Shown here: positions 8,553 through 16,874 of the stretch, piece by piece
How the letters are laid out: each line of letters opens with the position of its first letter
Position numbering within the stretch: position 1 is the first letter of the stretch
Origin: Anaeromyxobacter diazotrophicus
Lineage (GTDB): Bacteria > Myxococcota > Myxococcia > Myxococcales > Anaeromyxobacteraceae
DNA length: 64,000 nt
Assembly (NCBI RefSeq): GCF_013340205.1
Contig: NZ_BJTG01000007.1
Location: 124,001 to 188,000, forward strand
Direction of reading: 5' to 3'
Notes under the pieces: generated by a model
What the model saw: only the letters and a program-made list of their open reading frames with translations
What the model was told of the DNA's origin: nothing
The model's database searches: none
Program-made: the position numbers and the translations under genes

Positions 8553-10169
8553 CTACATGAAGCCGATGCGGCGGGTGCCCGCCAGCACCCGGCTCACCTC
8601 GTCCACGAGGCCCAGGTCGCGGCAGCCCTGCAGGAAGGCGAGCGTGTCGCGCTCGGGCGCGCGCGCCAGGAGCACCAGGTCCCGGACCGTCTTCGTCCCG
8701 TCGGCGTGGGTGAGCAGCGAGGCCTCCGCCGCGGAGAGGTCGAGCTCGTGGAGCGGGAAGGGGCCATCGGCGCGGGGGGCGAGCGCCAGCCGCCCGGGCA
8801 GCCCGGCGCGGAGCGCCTCGAGCCGGCTCGCGCGGCGGTGCCCCTCCAGCACGAGGTCGCCCAGCGCGACGTCGATGGGGACGCGGCGCCTCCGCGGCAG
8901 GGCCCCCGTCACCACCCGGTAGGCGCCGTCGCTCCAGCCGAAGGTGCTCCAGACGATCTCGCGCACCTGCTCGGTCACCCGGTGCGCCCGCCCGGCCTCG
9001 TCGAGCCGCCCCTGCGCGACCAGCGCCTCGCCCAGCGAGGCGTCCGGGGGGAGCTCCGCCATCAGGGCGGCGTGCTCCTCGCGCGTGAGCAGCCCCTCGG
9101 CGACGCAGCGGGCGCCGAACCGCTCCGCGGCCAGGTTCGAGGTGGCGAACACGGGGTGCCCGCCGTCGAGCAGGACGACCTTCTTCACCGCCCCGCGCCC
9201 GAGGGTGAGCGCCCCGGTGAACCGCGCGGCGTACAGCGTCACGAGGAGCTTCGGGACGGTGGTGCGCTCGAGCGAGCCCTCCGGCAGCGCCGGTGCGTCC
9301 CGCGGCAGCGCGATGGGCACCGGGGTGACGGAGGGGAGCGGCAGCTCCAGCCCCTGCGCCGGCGGGCGCACGAGCGGGACGCCCGGCAGCGTGTCGTCGA
9401 GCGCCGGCCGGGCGGGGGAGAAGATGAGGCTGTCGAGCTCCGTCAGGTCCGGCTCCGGCTCGACCTGAAGCTGCTCGGGCGCGGCCGGGATCGGGAGCGG
9501 GGGCGGCGAGGACGCGATCGGGGTCGGAGTCGGGGTCGGGGACGCGGTCGCGGTCGCGCTCGCGGTCGCCGTCGGGGTCGAGGTCGAGGTCGCCGTCGCC
9601 GTCGCCGTCGGGGTCGGAGCTGGGACCTCGGTCGGGCTCGGAGCCGGGCTCGGAACCGGGCTCGGAACCGGGCTCGGAACCGGGCTCGGAACCGGGCTCG
9701 GGGCCGCGGTCGCGGTCGGGATCGCGGTCGGGATCGGGGTCGGCGCCCGCTGCGCCGCCGGCGCCGCCACCCCGTACGCCGGCTCGGTATCCGGATCGAA
9801 CGCCCCCGGCATCGCCTGCGCCAGCGTCGCCAGGGCCCGCTCCATCCGGAACGGCTTCTCCAGATAGGCGAGCACCCCGAACTGCCGCGCCAGGACCTCG
9901 TACCGGCTCCCCCGCAGCACGCCCGAGACCGCGACGCAGGGCAGCCCGCGATCGCGCAGCGCCACCAGGAACACGTCCCCGCGCACGTCGGCGAGCGGCA
10001 GGTCCACCAGGACCGCGTCCACCCCGCCGGCGTCGATCCGCGCCAGCGCCTCGCGCCCGCCGCGGCAGGGGACGACCTCGGCGCCCTGCGGCACGGCCGC
10101 CGCCGCCGCGGCCTGCGCCAGGTCCTCGTCCTCGCCGACGACGAGCACGCGCTTTCCTTCGAGCAGCAC
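8553..10169 (-). CDS. Response regulator with C-terminal DUF4388 (PATAN-type) domain
   Basis: A 538-residue protein. The receiver domain (about 1-120) keeps the acidic residues (VVGEDED), the phosphoacceptor in AVLVDLPLAD and Lys in LEKPF. A low-complexity linker (about 145-215) is made of Pro/Thr/Ala/Ser pairs encoded by the hexamer array at 9515-9742. The C-terminal half starts near GSLERTTVPKLLVTLYAARFTGALTL, typical of DUF4388, found in myxobacterial signalling proteins, and ends in further helical sequence. The GTG at 10169 is the start; upstream sequence is not conserved. No kinase is adjacent, so its partner is unknown. Confidence 0.85.
   Translation of the reverse strand: MLLEGKRVLVVGEDEDLAQAAAAAAVPQGAEVVPCRGGREALARIDAGGVDAVLVDLPLADVRGDVFLVALRDRGLPCVAVSGVLRGSRYEVLARQFGVLAYLEKPFRMERALATLAQAMPGAFDPDTEPAYGVAAPAAQRAPTPIPTAIPTATAAPSPVPSPVPSPVPSPVPSPAPSPTEVPAPTPTATATATSTSTPTATASATATASPTPTPTPIASSPPPLPIPAAPEQLQVEPEPDLTELDSLIFSPARPALDDTLPGVPLVRPPAQGLELPLPSVTPVPIALPRDAPALPEGSLERTTVPKLLVTLYAARFTGALTLGRGAVKKVVLLDGGHPVFATSNLAAERFGARCVAEGLLTREEHAALMAELPPDASLGEALVAQGRLDEAGRAHRVTEQVREIVWSTFGWSDGAYRVVTGALPRRRRVPIDVALGDLVLEGHRRASRLEALRAGLPGRLALAPRADGPFPLHELDLSAAEASLLTHADGTKTVRDLVLLARAPERDTLAFLQGCRDLGLVDEVSRVLAGTRRIGFM
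9515..9742. repeat. GGTCGN hexamer array, locus 1 (coding)
   Basis: About 230 bp of six-base units GGTCGG/GGTCGC/GGTCGA and variants, including a 12-bp tandem (CTCGGAACCGGG, about four copies at 9650-9700). It encodes the Pro/Thr/Ala/Ser linker of the DUF4388 response regulator. The same unit recurs at 37497-37540, 43733-43776 and 56446-56551. Confidence 0.85.
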
Positions 10170-10261
10170 CCTCGGAATCTACCAGCGGCGGGGAGGGTGG
10201 TCGAGGCGCCGGGCCCGCCCGAGCCCTGGCGCGAGCCCCGCCCGGCCGCTACCCTGCGCGC

Positions 10262-10648
10262 GTGCGCCTCGCCTTCCACCACCTCGCCGTGCAGTGCGCC
10301 GATCTCGCCGCCTGCGAGCGGTTCTACCGCGAGGTGCTGGAGCTCGAGGTGGTGCGCCGCTGGCCGCGCGAGGACGGCCAGGACCGCGCCGTCTGGCTCG
10401 GGGTGGGGGACGGGTTCTTGGCGCTGGAGCGCGCCGACGAGCCGCCGCCGCCGAGCGGCTTCCGGAGCGGCCGGGGCGGGCTGCACCTCCTCGCGCTCCG
10501 CATCGCGCCCGCCGAGCGCGCCCGCTGGGAGGCGCGGCTCGCCGAGCTGCGCGTCCCGGTCGTCCACCGCACGCGCTGGACGCTCTACCTGCGCGACCCG
10601 GAGGGCAACCGCATCGGTCTCTCCCACCACCCGGACGACGCGCCGTGA
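10262..10648 (+). CDS. VOC-superfamily (glyoxalase I-like) protein
   Basis: A 128-residue vicinal-oxygen-chelate fold protein: FHHLAVQCADLAACERFYREVLELE at the start (His ligand near residue 7), second module with GLHLLALRI and the C-terminal YLRDPEGNRIGLSHHP typical of glyoxalase/dioxygenase relatives. It starts at GTG 10262 and overlaps the next gene, a glyoxalase II-like hydrolase, by 4 bases. The pairing suggests thiol-dependent aldehyde detoxification, but VOC proteins are diverse and the substrate cannot be read from the sequence. No strong Shine-Dalgarno is visible. Confidence 0.8.
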   Translation: MRLAFHHLAVQCADLAACERFYREVLELEVVRRWPREDGQDRAVWLGVGDGFLALERADEPPPPSGFRSGRGGLHLLALRIAPAERARWEARLAELRVPVVHRTRWTLYLRDPEGNRIGLSHHPDDAP

Positions 10649-11406
10649 TCTTCGACCGCCGCCGCTACGGGAAGGACAACTACGTCTACCTGCTCGCGGA
10701 CGGCGCCGACGCGGCCCTGGTCGACCCCGGCGACGCGGCGGCGGCGCTGGCGCTGGCGAGCGCGCACGGGCTCCGCCCCCGCTTCGTCCTGCACACCCAC
10801 GGCCACCCCGACCACACCGGTGGCACGGCGGAGGTGGTGCGGCAGCTCGGCGCGCGCGTGCTGGGCGGCGGCGGCGACGCGCGGTGGTACCGGCCCGACG
10901 AGGATCTGGCGGGCGCGGGGGAGCTCGCGCTCGGGGCGCTGCGGCTGCGGGTCCACCCTGCGCCCGGCCACACGCCCGGCTCGGTGCTGTACGCCTGGGA
11001 GGGCCGCCTCCTCACCGGCGACACCTTGTTCTGGGGCGGCGCGGGGAACTGCCGCCACGGCGGCGATCCGGCCCGCCTGGCCGAGACGTTCCTCGGGGTG
11101 GTGGCGCCGCTCGACGGCGGACTTCGAGTGTACCCCGGCCACGACTACGCCGAGGCGAACCTGCCCTTCGCGCTCGACCTCGAGCCCGGCAACGCCGCCG
11201 CCCGGGCGCAGCTCGAGGCCGCCCGGGCGGCGCGCGCGCGCGGCGAGGAGCCCGCCGCCACGACCCTCGCCGACGAGCGGGCCGCGAACCCGTTCTTGCG
11301 GGCGGAGGAGCTCCGGCCGGAGCTCCTCCGGCGGGGCCTGCCGTGCCGCGACGCGCGCGAAGCGTTCGTGGCGCTGCGCGGGCTGCGCGACGCCTGGCGG
11401 GGGTGA
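10645..11406 (+). CDS. Metallo-beta-lactamase-fold hydrolase, glyoxalase II-like
   Basis: A 253-residue hydrolase with the HxHxDH metal motif (HTHGHPDHTGG, residues about 50-60), a second His in APGHTPGSVLY, Asp in LTGDTLFWGG and a final His in YPGHDYA. The C-terminal helical region carries the PATTLADERAANPFLR pattern of hydroxyacylglutathione hydrolases. It should hydrolyse a thioester product, matching the VOC protein encoded just upstream. The GTG at 10645 is nested in the GTGA overlap; a longer in-frame extension runs through the VOC gene and is not meaningful. Confidence 0.88.
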   Translation: MIFDRRRYGKDNYVYLLADGADAALVDPGDAAAALALASAHGLRPRFVLHTHGHPDHTGGTAEVVRQLGARVLGGGGDARWYRPDEDLAGAGELALGALRLRVHPAPGHTPGSVLYAWEGRLLTGDTLFWGGAGNCRHGGDPARLAETFLGVVAPLDGGLRVYPGHDYAEANLPFALDLEPGNAAARAQLEAARAARARGEEPAATTLADERAANPFLRAEELRPELLRRGLPCRDAREAFVALRGLRDAWRG

Positions 11407-11410
11407 CCGC

Positions 11411-11839
11411 GTGCGCCTCCTCCTCCGCGCCGCGCTCCGCGCGCCCCTCGCCGCCGCGCTGCTCCACCCCGCGCCGTCGCCGGGCGCCGGGAGCGCGCCG
11501 CCCGCCTCCGTCCGCTGCGCCGCCACCGGCGCGCCGTCGCTGCGGGACGCCGCCTCCAACCTGTCGGTCGTGCGCGCCGCCACCCGGCGGGCGGCGCGGC
11601 GCGAGGCGCTGCGGCGCTGCCGGGCGGCGGTGGCCGCGTTGCCCCTGGCCGCCGGGGGCACGGTGGGGGAGGGGCTGAAGCGCGACCGGGCGCTCGCGGG
11701 CGCGGTGGACGCCGCCCTCCACGGCGCGCGGCTCGCCTCGGCGCTGCGCTACTTCGCGGACGGCGGCGTGGCGCTCGAGTACGAGGTGCGGCTCGACGGC
11801 GCCCTCGGGCAGGCGCTCGCCCGGGGCGGGGCGCCCTGA
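11411..11839 (+). CDS. Exported hypothetical protein (LPP20-like region)
   Basis: A 142-residue protein with an arginine-rich start followed by a hydrophobic stretch (LLLRAALRAPLAAALL), so probably exported. The rest is basic and helical, ending in SALRYFADGGVALEYEVRLDG, a pattern seen in LPP20-type exported proteins in which a charged helix precedes a beta hairpin. It starts at a GTG 5 bp after the hydrolase stop and ends 1 base into the next start, so it belongs to the same transcription unit. Function unknown. Confidence 0.6.
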   Translation: MRLLLRAALRAPLAAALLHPAPSPGAGSAPPASVRCAATGAPSLRDAASNLSVVRAATRRAARREALRRCRAAVAALPLAAGGTVGEGLKRDRALAGAVDAALHGARLASALRYFADGGVALEYEVRLDGALGQALARGGAP

Positions 11840-12405
11840 TGCCGCGGCGCCTCACGCTGCCGAACGCGCTCACCGCCTCGCGCATCGTCCTCGCGCCGGT
11901 CTTCCTCGTCCTCTACGCGCGGGGCGACACGGTGCGGGCGCTGGCCGCCTTCGCCGCCGCGGCGGCCACCGACGTGCTCGACGGGCTCGCCGCCCGGGTG
12001 CTCCGGCAGCACTCGCGGCTGGGCGCGTTCCTCGACCCCATCGCGGACAAGTTCCTGGCCGCGTGCGCGCTCTTCGCGCTCTGGCAGCGCGGCCGGCTGC
12101 CGCTCTGGCTGCCGCTGCTCGTCATCTCGCGCGACGCGGCGCAGCTCGCCGGGGCGGCGGCGCTGCGCTGGCTGCGCCGCGAGATCCCGGTCGCCCCCAC
12201 CCGGATCGGCAAGTACGCCACCTTCGGCATCGCGGCGACCGTGGTCCTCTCGCTCGCGGCCGAGTTCCTCGCCTGGCCGCCCCGGCAGGTCGCGCCGGTG
12301 GTGGCCGCGCTGGGCCTCGTCGCGGCCGAGTGCGTCACGGTGAGCTGGTTCCAGTATTTCCTGTACTTCGTGCGCAGCGCGCGGGTGCCGGCCGACACGC
12401 CCTGA
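11839..12405 (+). CDS. CDP-alcohol phosphatidyltransferase (PgsA-like)
   Basis: A 188-residue integral membrane enzyme with about four to six hydrophobic helices. The complete CDP-alcohol phosphotransferase signature is present: DVLDGLAAR, eight residues, G, then DPIAD with correct spacing (residues about 46-73). It transfers a phosphatidyl group from CDP-diacylglycerol to an alcohol, most likely glycerol-3-phosphate (phosphatidylglycerol synthesis), although related enzymes use other acceptors. The ATG at 11839 overlaps the preceding stop by one base. Confidence 0.88.
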   Translation: MPRRLTLPNALTASRIVLAPVFLVLYARGDTVRALAAFAAAAATDVLDGLAARVLRQHSRLGAFLDPIADKFLAACALFALWQRGRLPLWLPLLVISRDAAQLAGAAALRWLRREIPVAPTRIGKYATFGIAATVVLSLAAEFLAWPPRQVAPVVAALGLVAAECVTVSWFQYFLYFVRSARVPADTP

Positions 12406-12474
12406 TCGCGCGGCCCCACCCTCGAGTGGCGCCCGCTTACCAGGCGGCCGGGCGGGCCTTATGCTCTCCCCAGG

Positions 12475-13548
12475 ATGGGGCGCAAGCTCAAGCTGGTCAT
12501 CTCGGACTTCCACCTGGGGAAGGGGCCGTACCGCGAGGACGGCTCCGTGAACGTCTTCGAGGACTTCCGGGCCGACGGCAAGTTCACCGAGTTCCTCGAC
12601 TACCACCGCTCGGGCGACCACGCCGACGACGAGGTCGAGCTCGTGGTCAACGGCGACTTCTTCAACCTGCTCTCGGTGGATCTCGACGGGCGGCTCAACG
12701 ACGCCATCACCGAGCGGGTGGCGGTGGAGAAGACCGAGGCCATCATCCGCGGCCACCCGCTGGTGTTCGAGGCGTTGCGCCGGTTCGCGGCGGCGCCGGG
12801 CCACGCGGTGGTCTTCATGATGGGGAACCACGACCCCGGCATCCTCTTCGCCGGCGTGCGCGAGGCGGTGAGCGCCGCGGTGGGCGGCAAGCACGCCTAC
12901 CTCCTCGACACCTACGACTTCGACGGCGTCCACATCGAGCACGGCATGCAGCACGAGCCGATGAACGCCTTCAACACCCAGCGTTACTTCGTGGAGCGGG
13001 GCGGGGAGCTCTCGCTCAACCTGCCGCTCGGCTCCCGCTACATCATCGAGGTGCTGAACCGGGAGAAGGCGCTCCGGCCGTACATCGACAAGGTGGCGCC
13101 GTTCCGGCGCTACTTCGCCTGGGCGCTCCTCAACGACCCGGCGGTCGTGTTCAAGATCTCGGCCAAGAGCGTCGACTTCGCGCTGCGCGCGATGCTGAAG
13201 AAGATCCCTTACGTCGACGAGGTGTCGCCGACGGAGATCCTGCAGCGGCTGGTGCTGTACACCGCCTTCCCCACGCTGGAGCGGGAGGCGAAGCACCTCC
13301 TCGGCCGGCGGGGCTTCCACACCGTCATCATGGGCCACACCCACGTCCCGCTTTACCGTGAGTACGCGCGGGACCGGGTCTACATCAACACCGGCACCTG
13401 GAACGCGATGACCTCGCTCGACATGGGCAGCCTCGGGCGGACGACGCAGCTCACCTACGCGCACGTCGAGTGGGTGGAGGGGCGGCCGCGGGCCCGCCTG
13501 CGCGAGTGGCGCGGCCTGCAGCGGCCGGCGGAGGATGTCTTCTTTTAG
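12475..13548 (+). CDS. Calcineurin-like metallophosphoesterase
   Basis: A 357-residue protein with all five metallophosphoesterase blocks in order: SDFHLG (residues 10-15), VNGDFFN (about 60), GNHDPG (about 118), HGMQHEP (about 160, His ligands) and MGHTHVP (about 285). The middle is long and helical, larger than in LpxH or YfcE types, so it is not a simple member of those subfamilies. Two divalent metals are expected. The substrate is unknown. It has no signal peptide and probably acts in the cytoplasm. The 69-bp gap upstream holds no obvious promoter. Confidence 0.88.
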   Translation: MGRKLKLVISDFHLGKGPYREDGSVNVFEDFRADGKFTEFLDYHRSGDHADDEVELVVNGDFFNLLSVDLDGRLNDAITERVAVEKTEAIIRGHPLVFEALRRFAAAPGHAVVFMMGNHDPGILFAGVREAVSAAVGGKHAYLLDTYDFDGVHIEHGMQHEPMNAFNTQRYFVERGGELSLNLPLGSRYIIEVLNREKALRPYIDKVAPFRRYFAWALLNDPAVVFKISAKSVDFALRAMLKKIPYVDEVSPTEILQRLVLYTAFPTLEREAKHLLGRRGFHTVIMGHTHVPLYREYARDRVYINTGTWNAMTSLDMGSLGRTTQLTYAHVEWVEGRPRARLREWRGLQRPAEDVFF

Positions 13549-13551
13549 ATC

Positions 13552-13566
13552 GGGGGCTGCGCCCCC
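13552..13566 (+). terminator. Short GC hairpin after the metallophosphoesterase
   Basis: GGGGGC-TGC-GCCCCC, 3 bases after the stop codon; no T-tract follows, so termination efficiency is uncertain. Confidence 0.4.
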
Positions 13567-13612
13567 GCCCGCGTGGGCGCCCTCGCGGTGCGCCGGGCGC
13601 GCGCGACACGCG

Positions 13613-13641
13613 TTGACACCCCGGCCCGCGGCGGGTAGAAA
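13613..13641 (+). promoter_or_regulatory. Sigma-70 promoter of the tRNA-Val gene
   Basis: TTGACA, 17-bp spacer, TAGAAA; the -10 ends 11 bp before the tRNA. Confidence 0.85.
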
Positions 13642-13652
13642 CGCTGCGCTGC

Positions 13653-13727
13653 AGGCCCGTAGCTCAGTGGTAGAGCATCACCTTGACACGGTGGGGGTCG
13701 TCGGTTCGATACCGACCGGGCCTACCA
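13653..13727 (+). tRNA. tRNA-Val (anticodon GAC)
   Basis: A full cloverleaf: acceptor AGGCCCG/CGGGCCT, D arm GCTC/GAGC, anticodon stem TCACC/GGTGG with loop TTGACAC (anticodon GAC), T arm GTCGG/CCGAC with TTCGATA, and a genomically encoded CCA at 13725-13727. It reads GUC and GUU valine codons. It is monocistronic, with its own promoter and terminator. Confidence 0.97.
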
Positions 13728-13737
13728 AGAGACGGAC

Positions 13738-13775
13738 GAGGGGCTGGCGGAGACGCCGGCCCCTCTCTTTTTTTT
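13738..13775 (+). terminator. Intrinsic terminator of the tRNA-Val gene
   Basis: A 12-bp stem (GAGGGGCTGGCG with CGCCGGCCCCTC, one mismatch), GAGA loop, then TC and eight T residues. Confidence 0.95.
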
Positions 13776-13786
13776 CGGCCGGCGGC

Positions 13787-14317
13787 TCAGGCGCAGCGCG
13801 TCAGCTCGGAGACGAGCTGCATCGGCTCGTCCGGCTCGGGCGGCAGCTCGATGGGGCAGAGCGCCGCGCGCTGCGGCCCGGTGACGCCGTGCCGCGCCAG
13901 CGCGCAGGCGAGGTCCTCCTCGGTGGCGAGCACCGGGTCGACCGGGAGCCCGGCCGCGAACGCGACCTCGTCCACGAGCGCCAGGTCGTCCGCCGCCGCG
14001 AAGGCGACCACGAGCCGCCCGGCCCGGCCGCCCGGGACGTGCTCCAGCGGCAGGACGCGGCGGCGCGCCATGAAGGCCCGGGGGAGCCGCTGGAGCACGG
14101 CCGCCGGCACCCAGCGGTCGCCGAGGGTGATGGGCGGCACGCCGGCCTGGCGCGCCGCCACCGCGAGGAGCTCGCCCGCCGTCACCATCCGTAGCCGGAG
14201 GAGCGACTCGCCCAGGCGGCAGCCCCACTGGCGCTGGTGCGCGAGCGCGCTCGCGAGCTGGTCGTCCGCCACCAGCCCCGCCTGCTTCAGCATCTGGCCG
14301 ATCAGGACTCGCCCCAT
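13787..14317 (-). CDS. Stand-alone MshEN/GspE N-terminal-domain protein
   Basis: A 176-residue protein built around one MshEN-type domain: MGRVLIGQMLKQAGLVADDQL followed by LGESLLRLRMVTAGELLAVAARQAGVP, the paired-helix repeat that binds cyclic di-GMP in some type II secretion/pilus ATPases. The ATPase domain of GspE/PilB is absent. The C-terminal part (about 80-176) is less conserved. It may be a free-standing nucleotide-sensing or adaptor protein. The ATG at 14317 is chosen because similarity begins there; the frame extends upstream into unrelated sequence. It diverges from thrS. Confidence 0.75.
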   Translation of the reverse strand: MGRVLIGQMLKQAGLVADDQLASALAHQRQWGCRLGESLLRLRMVTAGELLAVAARQAGVPPITLGDRWVPAAVLQRLPRAFMARRRVLPLEHVPGGRAGRLVVAFAAADDLALVDEVAFAAGLPVDPVLATEEDLACALARHGVTGPQRAALCPIELPPEPDEPMQLVSELTRCA

Positions 14318-14426
14318 GGCCGCCTCGCCGTCGAACCTCGACGTGGACCCATGATGTCCAGATTGCGATCCGCGCACCATCCCAGGGTCCACCGACAGCC
14401 TCGGTCGCGGCGGCCGGCGGCGGACG

Positions 14427-14449
14427 CGCCAGCTCCCGCTGGCGTTTTT
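14427..14449 (+). terminator. Attenuator-like terminator upstream of thrS
   Basis: A perfect 7-bp stem CGCCAGC-TCCC-GCTGGCG followed by TTTTT lies 26 bp before the thrS ATG on the sense strand. The only gene upstream is divergent, so this terminator can act only on the thrS leader. The T-tract is on the plus side only. Confidence 0.7.
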
Positions 14450-14474
14450 CCCGCGCCGAGGGTACGGAAGGCGC

Positions 14475-16427
14475 ATGTCCGACCTCGTCCGCGTCACGCT
14501 CCCCGACGGCTCGTCCAAGGAGGCGCCCCGGGGCACCCGCATCGCCGACTTCGTGAAGGAGCAGATCGGGCCGGGGCTCGCCAAGGCGGCCTACTTCGCC
14601 AAGCTCGACGGGCAGCCGGTGGACCTGGCGCGGCCCATCGAGCGCGACGCCCGGCTCGAGGTGGTGACCACGAAGAGCCCGGAGGCGCTGGAGGTGGCGC
14701 GCCACGACGCCGCCCACGTCCTGGCGAGCGTGGTGCAGCGGCTCTACCCCGACACCCAGGTCACCATCGGCCCGGCGGTCGAGGACGGCTTCTACTACGA
14801 CTTCGCCCGCGAGAAGCCCTTCACGCCGGAAGATCTGGAGAAGATCGAGCAGGGCATCGCCGCGGAGATCAAGGCGGACCACCCGTTCGTCCGGGACGAG
14901 ATCTCCATGGACGCCGCCCTCGGGCTCTTCGAGGGGAAGGGCGAGAAGTTCAAGGTCGAGATCGTGAAGGACATCGCCCAGAAGGGCGCGAAGACCCTCA
15001 CCCTCTACCGGCACGGCGACTGGGTCGACTTCTGCCTCGGGCCGCACGGGCCGTCCACCGGCCGGCTGGGCGCGGTGAAGCTCATGAGCGTCGCCGGCGC
15101 CTACTGGCGCGGCGATCCGAAGAACCCGATGCTGCAGCGCATCTACGGCACCCAGTTCTTCGACAAGAAGCAGCTGGACGCGCACCTGGCGCGGCTCGAG
15201 GAGGCGAAGAAGCGCGACCACCGCAAGCTCGGCCCCGCGCTCGGCCTCTTCACCTTCCACGAGTACGCGCCCGGCGCCGCCTTCTGGCTGCCGCACGGCA
15301 CCACCGTCTTCAACGTGCTGCGCGACGCCATGAACCGCCTGGTGAAGAAGAACGGCTACCAGGAGGTGAAGACGCCGCTCCTCTTCAACAAGCGGCTCTG
15401 GGAGACCTCCGGGCACTGGGGCAAGTACCGCGAGAACATGTTCCTCGTCCTCGACACCGAGGCCGACCCGAGCCTGCCGCTCGAGGAGCGCTTCACCCAG
15501 TCGCTGAAGCCCATGAACTGCCCGTCGCACCACCTCATCTACAAGATGGGCAAGCGCAGTTACCGCGAGCTGCCGCTCCGCTACTTCACCTCCGACGTGC
15601 TCCACCGCAACGAGGCGTCGGGCTCGCTGGGCGGCCTCACCCGCGTGCGGCAGTTCCAGCAGGACGACTCGCACATCTACCTGATGGAGTCGCAGGTCCA
15701 GGCCGAGGTGGCGCGCATCGTCGGGCTCATGAAGCAGGTGTACGGCGCGTTCGATCTCCCGTTCAGCGCGCGCTTCGCCACCCGGCCCGCCCAGCGCATC
15801 GGCGACGACGCGCTGTGGGACCGGGCGGAGGGCGCGCTCGAGCAGGCGCTGAAGAGCCTCGACCTGCCGTACACCGTGAACGCCGGCGACGGCGCCTTCT
15901 ACGGCCCGAAGATCGACTTCGCGGTGACCGACTCGCTCGGCCGCACCTGGCAGCTCTGCACCATCCAGCTCGACTACGCCGCCCCGGAGCGCTTCGACCT
16001 CACCTACGTGGGCGACGACAACCGGGAGCACCGGCCGGTGGTGATCCACCGCGCCATCTACGGCTCCTTCGAGCGCTTCATCGCCATCCTCACCGAGCAC
16101 TACGCCGGCGCCTTCCCGGCCTGGGTGGCGCCGGTGCAGGCGCGGGTGGTGACGGTCTCGGACCGGTTCGAGGAGTGGGGGGCGACGGTGGTGGAGCGGC
16201 TCGAGGCGGCCGGCTACCGCGCCGAGCTCGACCGGAGCAGCGACACGCTCGGCGGCAAGATCCGCAACGCCCAGCTCGCCAAGATCCCGTTCTCGCTCAT
16301 CGTGGGCGAGAAGGAGGTCCAGGCGCAGGGCGTCGCGCCGCGCCGCCACGGCGGCGAGGACCTGAAGACGATGTCGCTCGACGCGTTCGTGGACCTGCTG
16401 AAGCGCGAGGCGACGCCGCCGTTCTGA
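14475..16427 (+). CDS. thrS: Threonyl-tRNA synthetase
   Basis: A 650-residue class II synthetase charging tRNA-Thr. Domains: TGS (about 5-65, [11 protein letters not shown]), editing/SAD domain (about 70-225, HDAAHVLA and the second half with [12 protein letters not shown]), catalytic core with motif 1 near [15 protein letters not shown], motif 2 [20 protein letters not shown], motif 3 [15 protein letters not shown], and a C-terminal anticodon-binding domain (about 545-650). Zn ligands are consistent with CPSHH and a later His. Length is normal. In many bacteria thrS directly precedes infC; here a leu/ilv block of about 10 kb separates them. Confidence 0.98.
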   Translation: MSDLVRVTLPDGSSKEAPRGTRIADFVKEQIGPGLAKAAYFAKLDGQPVDLARPIERDARLEVVTTKSPEALEVARHDAAHVLASVVQRLYPDTQVTIGPAVEDGFYYDFAREKPFTPEDLEKIEQGIAAEIKADHPFVRDEISMDAALGLFEGKGEKFKVEIVKDIAQKGAKTLTLYRHGDWVDFCLGPHGPSTGRLGAVKLMSVAGAYWRGDPKNPMLQRIYGTQFFDKKQLDAHLARLEEAKKRDHRKLGPALGLFTFHEYAPGAAFWLPHGTTVFNVLRDAMNRLVKKNGYQEVKTPLLFNKRLWETSGHWGKYRENMFLVLDTEADPSLPLEERFTQSLKPMNCPSHHLIYKMGKRSYRELPLRYFTSDVLHRNEASGSLGGLTRVRQFQQDDSHIYLMESQVQAEVARIVGLMKQVYGAFDLPFSARFATRPAQRIGDDALWDRAEGALEQALKSLDLPYTVNAGDGAFYGPKIDFAVTDSLGRTWQLCTIQLDYAAPERFDLTYVGDDNREHRPVVIHRAIYGSFERFIAILTEHYAGAFPAWVAPVQARVVTVSDRFEEWGATVVERLEAAGYRAELDRSSDTLGGKIRNAQLAKIPFSLIVGEKEVQAQGVAPRRHGGEDLKTMSLDAFVDLLKREATPPF

Positions 16428-16467
16428 CCCTCGTACCCGGGGCGCGGTCCGAACCGTCCGCGCGGGA

Positions 16468-16682
16468 GTCGGGGTGGCCACTCGCCGGAGCGCAGCCGGC
16501 CTGCGGGCGGATTCCGCTCTCCGTACGGCCGGCCAGCAAGGCCGGTGCCACGCCGGCGTTGGAGCTCGACGTGCCGAGGCGGCGTGGCACGTTGCCTTGC
16601 TTGGCGGAGAGCGCTTCCCCGACCGATCGACAGTCCCAGCCCGGAAGGCCGTTGGCGAGCACCGCCGAGTGGCCGCCCCGAC
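16468..16682. repeat. MITE-like intergenic repeat, copy B
   Basis: A 215-bp element just after thrS. Its left end (16468-16493) and the reverse complement of its right end match at 22 of 26 positions, core GTCGGGGYGGCCACTCG. It resembles copy A at 1390-1662, most clearly in CGCCGGAGCGCAG near the left end and CAGCCCGG..GGC..GAGCACCGCCG near the right. It contains no convincing ORF. Confidence 0.65.
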
Positions 16683-16757
16683 GCACGCAGCACGCGAACG
16701 ATCTGCGGCCCGACCGTGCGTCCACCCACCGTGCCGGCGGAACCGCTCTTCTCGCTA

Positions 16758-16786
16758 TTGACGGGTCGCATGGTTGCCGCTAGGCT
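16758..16786 (+). promoter_or_regulatory. Sigma-70 promoter of the leu/ilv operon
   Basis: TTGACG, 17-bp spacer, TAGGCT. Predicted start near A16793, only about 3 bases before the ATG of the possible leader peptide at 16796. Confidence 0.6.
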
Positions 16787-16795
16787 CGCCGGACG

Positions 16796-16861
16796 ATGTC
16801 ATTCCGTGGCAGCGAGCTGCGACTTCTTAGCCGGGCGGTAGGGGCCCGGCGAGTAGCCTAG
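16796..16861 (+). CDS. Possible 21-codon leader peptide of the leu/ilv operon
   Basis: A short ORF starting MSFRGSELRLLS, with three Leu codons in four positions (CTG, then CTT CTT, rare in this genome) and two Val codons, stopping 13 bases before a set of mutually exclusive hairpins. It would be translated from a nearly leaderless mRNA. The composition fits a leucine/valine-sensing attenuation peptide, but the regulatory Leu run is short. No family match is claimed. Confidence 0.4.
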   Translation: MSFRGSELRLLSRAVGARRVA

Positions 16862-16874
16862 TTCGCGCCGCGAC

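Noticed and set aside
5039-8560. A plus-strand reading frame of more than 1,100 codons across the TPR gene and typA
   Set aside because: It is the third-position-GC shadow of two real genes: composition is almost only Arg, Ala, Gly and Pro and no motif appears, while typA and the TPR protein have clear domains.
9515-9742. CRISPR array
   Set aside because: The units are six bases, without spacers, in frame with a coding linker; no cas gene is near.
13552-13566. Third copy of the 25-nt palindrome
   Set aside because: It shares only the GGGGGC/GCCCCC core; flanks and loop differ, so it is kept only as a simple hairpin.
14350-14474. Threonine leader peptide before thrS
   Set aside because: The only ORF there (from ATG 14351) has no Thr codons and runs into thrS out of frame.
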